This document shows positions 62,101 through 64,000 of a DNA stretch of 64,000 nt, one piece after another (position 1 is the first letter of the stretch; every line of letters begins with the position of its first letter). The position numbers and the translations under genes are program-made. The notes beneath the pieces are model-generated. The model saw only the letters and a list, made by a program, of their open reading frames with translations. It was not told the DNA's origin and did no database searches. Source of the DNA: Rotaria sp. Silwood1 (lineage: Eukaryota; Rotifera; Eurotatoria; Philodinida; Philodinidae); NCBI GenBank assembly GCA_905250075.1, contig CAJNOP010000001.1, positions 8,377,779-8,441,778 of the forward strand. The letters run 5' to 3'.

Positions 62101-62705
62101 AAAATATGAAAGATGAATTGAATTGTTTTTTATTTGATCATTTACAAATTTTATTGAATAAGAATGTCAAGAGCGTCATTATATCATTTTATTTGATTAG
62201 AATAATAAAATATTATTGATCTAACAAAAATAATATTTAGAATCACCTATAAATAATGGATCTAACATACACCAGACATAAATATACAAAGATAGATGAA
62301 TGCAGTTACAAGAGGCACAATAAAAAAAACATAAAATATCTATTACTCTCTTTAATAAATATCGAATGTAAGTTTAATATTTGACTCAATTAAACAGCAT
62401 ATTGTCAAGAGTATACAAATAAATATTCTATTTTCTTCAAACAAACCATTCACAAAATTTCATATAGTAAAGCTTTTTACAGTATACTCTACGATGAGAC
62501 ATCAATAATAAATACAAAATATCTTTGTAGAAATATTTTACACAGATTAATTATAACTTGCTAAAAGAAAATACGTTTGTGAATTGTATCAAGCTATAAT
62601 CTATTTTTCGTTGTCATCATTAATTTTTATTTCCTTTTGTTTTTCTTAACATGCTAAACAAAAATGTTCCTTAAAAACAAATGAATATTTTAAAAACTAT
62701 TGATC
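59163..62705. other. gene-free stretch
   Basis: About 3.5 kb between the LRRFIP 5' end and the 3' end of the methyltransferase gene. It is AT-rich with scattered short open frames. None has splice-bounded, codon-biased structure. No repeat with an obvious partner in this window was found. Confidence 0.45.
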
Positions 62706-63542
62706 TTAAACAGATTTAGTAGCTTTGATAGCATATATCATAGGTAATTTCTTTTCCAAACCTTTAATTCGATAAAATCCGTCATCTGTTTTAACAGTAT
62801 TTAGAAAACAATCATATGGTGAATAATCGAATTCTTGTAGAACATTAATTCGAAGATCATGATCAATAAGTGCTTGAACAATTTCACTAAGACTATGATT
62901 CCATTCAACACTTGAATTCGATATTGGAGCATTACGATCAGCATAAGAACCATTACATTGACTAATGATCACTTTCTGATTAAAATATGATTCTTCAATA
63001 CGTGAAAACATATCATCAAACATCCATAGAACAGGATGAAATTCTACTATAATAAAAATACCATTTGGTTTCAAATATCGAGAAATTAAAGATGCCCACT
63101 TATTAATATCAGGTAACCAAGCAGTAACACCATAAGAAGTGAAAACAATATCAAATAGTTCATCTTGATCACATGATAAATGTTCTTGCAAGTCATAGAT
63201 ATTACAACAGATAAATCTTGTCGATGTTGTAAGATTAAGAGTTTCAGCTAATTCTCGAGCTTTGTCAATAGCTTGATCGGATAAATCAACTCCAGTAACA
63301 TGTTGTGCACCACATCGAACAAGCGAAAGTGAATCAAGTCCAAAATGACATTGTAAATGAAGAATACGTTGACCTTGTATGTTACCTAATAAATCACTTT
63401 CAATTTTATTTAATGAATTAGCACCAGCAAGAAAACCAGCGACATTATACATTGGTGATACAACATGATAATCAACTTTGTCATTCCATAAACGACGATT
63501 TACGTTGACAAAGTTAGCTATAGAATCATCCTTATCAGCCAT
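62706..63542 (-). CDS. bacterial-type class I SAM-dependent methyltransferase
   Basis: Intronless, 278 aa from ATG 63542 (MADKDDSIANFV, good Kozak context ACCATGG). An upstream in-frame GTG at 63572 is not a plausible eukaryotic start. Motif I is ILHLQCHFGLDSLSL (around residues 60-75), with the acidic SAM-ribose residue in VTGVDLSDQAID. Motif II/IV is the FDIVFTSYGVTAWLPDINKW segment, and LKPNGIFIIVEFHP is motif VI. The C-terminal part (WNHSLSEIVQALIDHDLRI, FDYSPYDCF) matches a bacterial subfamily of uncharacterised methyltransferases as I remember it. The substrate is unknown. The bacterial-looking subfamily, absence of introns and position in an intron-rich animal locus suggest horizontal acquisition. 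A/T-ending codons show it is adapted to the host. Confidence 0.85.
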   Translation of the reverse strand: MADKDDSIANFVNVNRRLWNDKVDYHVVSPMYNVAGFLAGANSLNKIESDLLGNIQGQRILHLQCHFGLDSLSLVRCGAQHVTGVDLSDQAIDKARELAETLNLTTSTRFICCNIYDLQEHLSCDQDELFDIVFTSYGVTAWLPDINKWASLISRYLKPNGIFIIVEFHPVLWMFDDMFSRIEESYFNQKVIISQCNGSYADRNAPISNSSVEWNHSLSEIVQALIDHDLRINVLQEFDYSPYDCFLNTVKTDDGFYRIKGLEKKLPMIYAIKATKSV

Positions 63543-64000
63543 GGTAATTAAATAAAAAACGTGCTTCGACACATGTTTTTATTCACGTTTGTAATTTCAT
63601 AATATTTATCTTTTTTTGCCCAATTTTTATTGACTTTTGTTACTAGAAAGAGATAAACAATATGAGTCAAGATTGTATGACAAAAATTAGCTAACTACTA
63701 ATAACTAAAACAAAAAAAAAGGTTATTTTTAAATAAAAAAAAGACAACGTATGTATAAAGAATCATTTTGAAATTCAACATACTTGAGCAGTGCAATAGA
63801 TCATTTCAAAATTATATTCTAATCAAATATTTAATGATTGTAGGTACACATGCTTTCAACAATGTGCAATTCAACTCGGAATAACATTCAATATAATTAA
63901 CCATTCTTTAAGGGTCTAAAAAAGGGTATTCAAGTCTCGAACTGAACCAGGTCAACTTTGATAAAAATCTTCCAATCGGCTTGCTGAGTTGTCGACTGTG
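63543..64000. other. 5' flank of the methyltransferase gene to window end
   Basis: AT-rich upstream region with no further gene visible. There is no T-rich AG acceptor directly before the ATG, unlike the conserved animal genes in this window. Confidence 0.45.

Noticed and set aside
63543..63572. Ten-codon upstream extension of the methyltransferase
   Set aside because: It begins with GTG, not ATG. In a nuclear eukaryotic gene the ATG at 63542 with ACCATGG context is the sensible start.
1..64000. CRISPR arrays, tRNA, rRNA and spliced-leader RNA genes
   Set aside because: I looked for spaced direct repeats, tRNA B-box-like sequences in a cloverleaf context and SL-like leaders, and found none that I could support by eye. 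A covariance-model scan (tRNAscan-SE, Infernal) would settle it.

Overview
The window is AT-rich metazoan nuclear DNA. Conserved genes have many short introns (mostly 50-70 bp, GT..AG). The gene set is animal: a four-MBT Polycomb protein, a two-pore channel, an ANKFN1/wide awake protein, an LRRFIP protein, a TMEM216-family ciliary protein and PYM. Beside these are intronless genes of lineage-specific or bacterial look. With the pyrimidine-rich AG acceptors just before several start codons (candidate spliced-leader sites) and the small DNA transposons, this best fits a bdelloid rotifer such as Rotaria. The species is inferred, not shown. A run of 100 N at 976-1075 is an assembly gap.

Layout: 2-118 (+) is the 3' end of a membrane-protein gene. 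1386-7742 (+) is SFMBT-like (7 exons, 1131 aa by my model). It is followed closely by PYM (7976-8536) and a TMEM216-family gene (8608-11140), a compact same-strand trio that could be one operon. 12875-17772 (+) is a two-pore channel with 21 exons and 749 aa. A GC-rich hAT-type MITE with a perfect 8-bp target duplication sits in one of its introns. 19586-20596 (+) is an intronless unrecognised gene. 21572-34067 (-) is ANKFN1/wide awake with three alternative first exons, all phase-compatible with the exons they would join. 34.1-41.1 kb is gene-poor and holds a 966-bp TA-flanked foldback element. 41087-41775 (-) codes a very acidic 150-aa protein. 45.5-50.6 kb is a tandem segmental duplication carrying two intronless secreted-protein paralogues (-), with a foldback element between them. 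54213-59146 (-) is LRRFIP-like (12 exons, 660 aa, one 35-nt microexon). 62706-63542 (-) is an intronless bacterial-type SAM methyltransferase, a horizontal-transfer candidate.

The conserved genes serve unrelated housekeeping and animal functions: chromatin silencing, exon-junction recycling, ciliary gate, endolysosomal channel, neuronal scaffold, and an actin/Flightless partner. Apart from the SFMBT-PYM-TMEM216 trio there is no sign of a functional cluster. I found no CRISPR array, tRNA or rRNA gene. The least ordinary content is the set of palindromic and dispersed elements in introns and gene-poor stretches, the alternative first exons of the wake-like gene, and the intronless recently duplicated or foreign-looking genes. 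All exon joins were done by eye from splice signals and reading phase.
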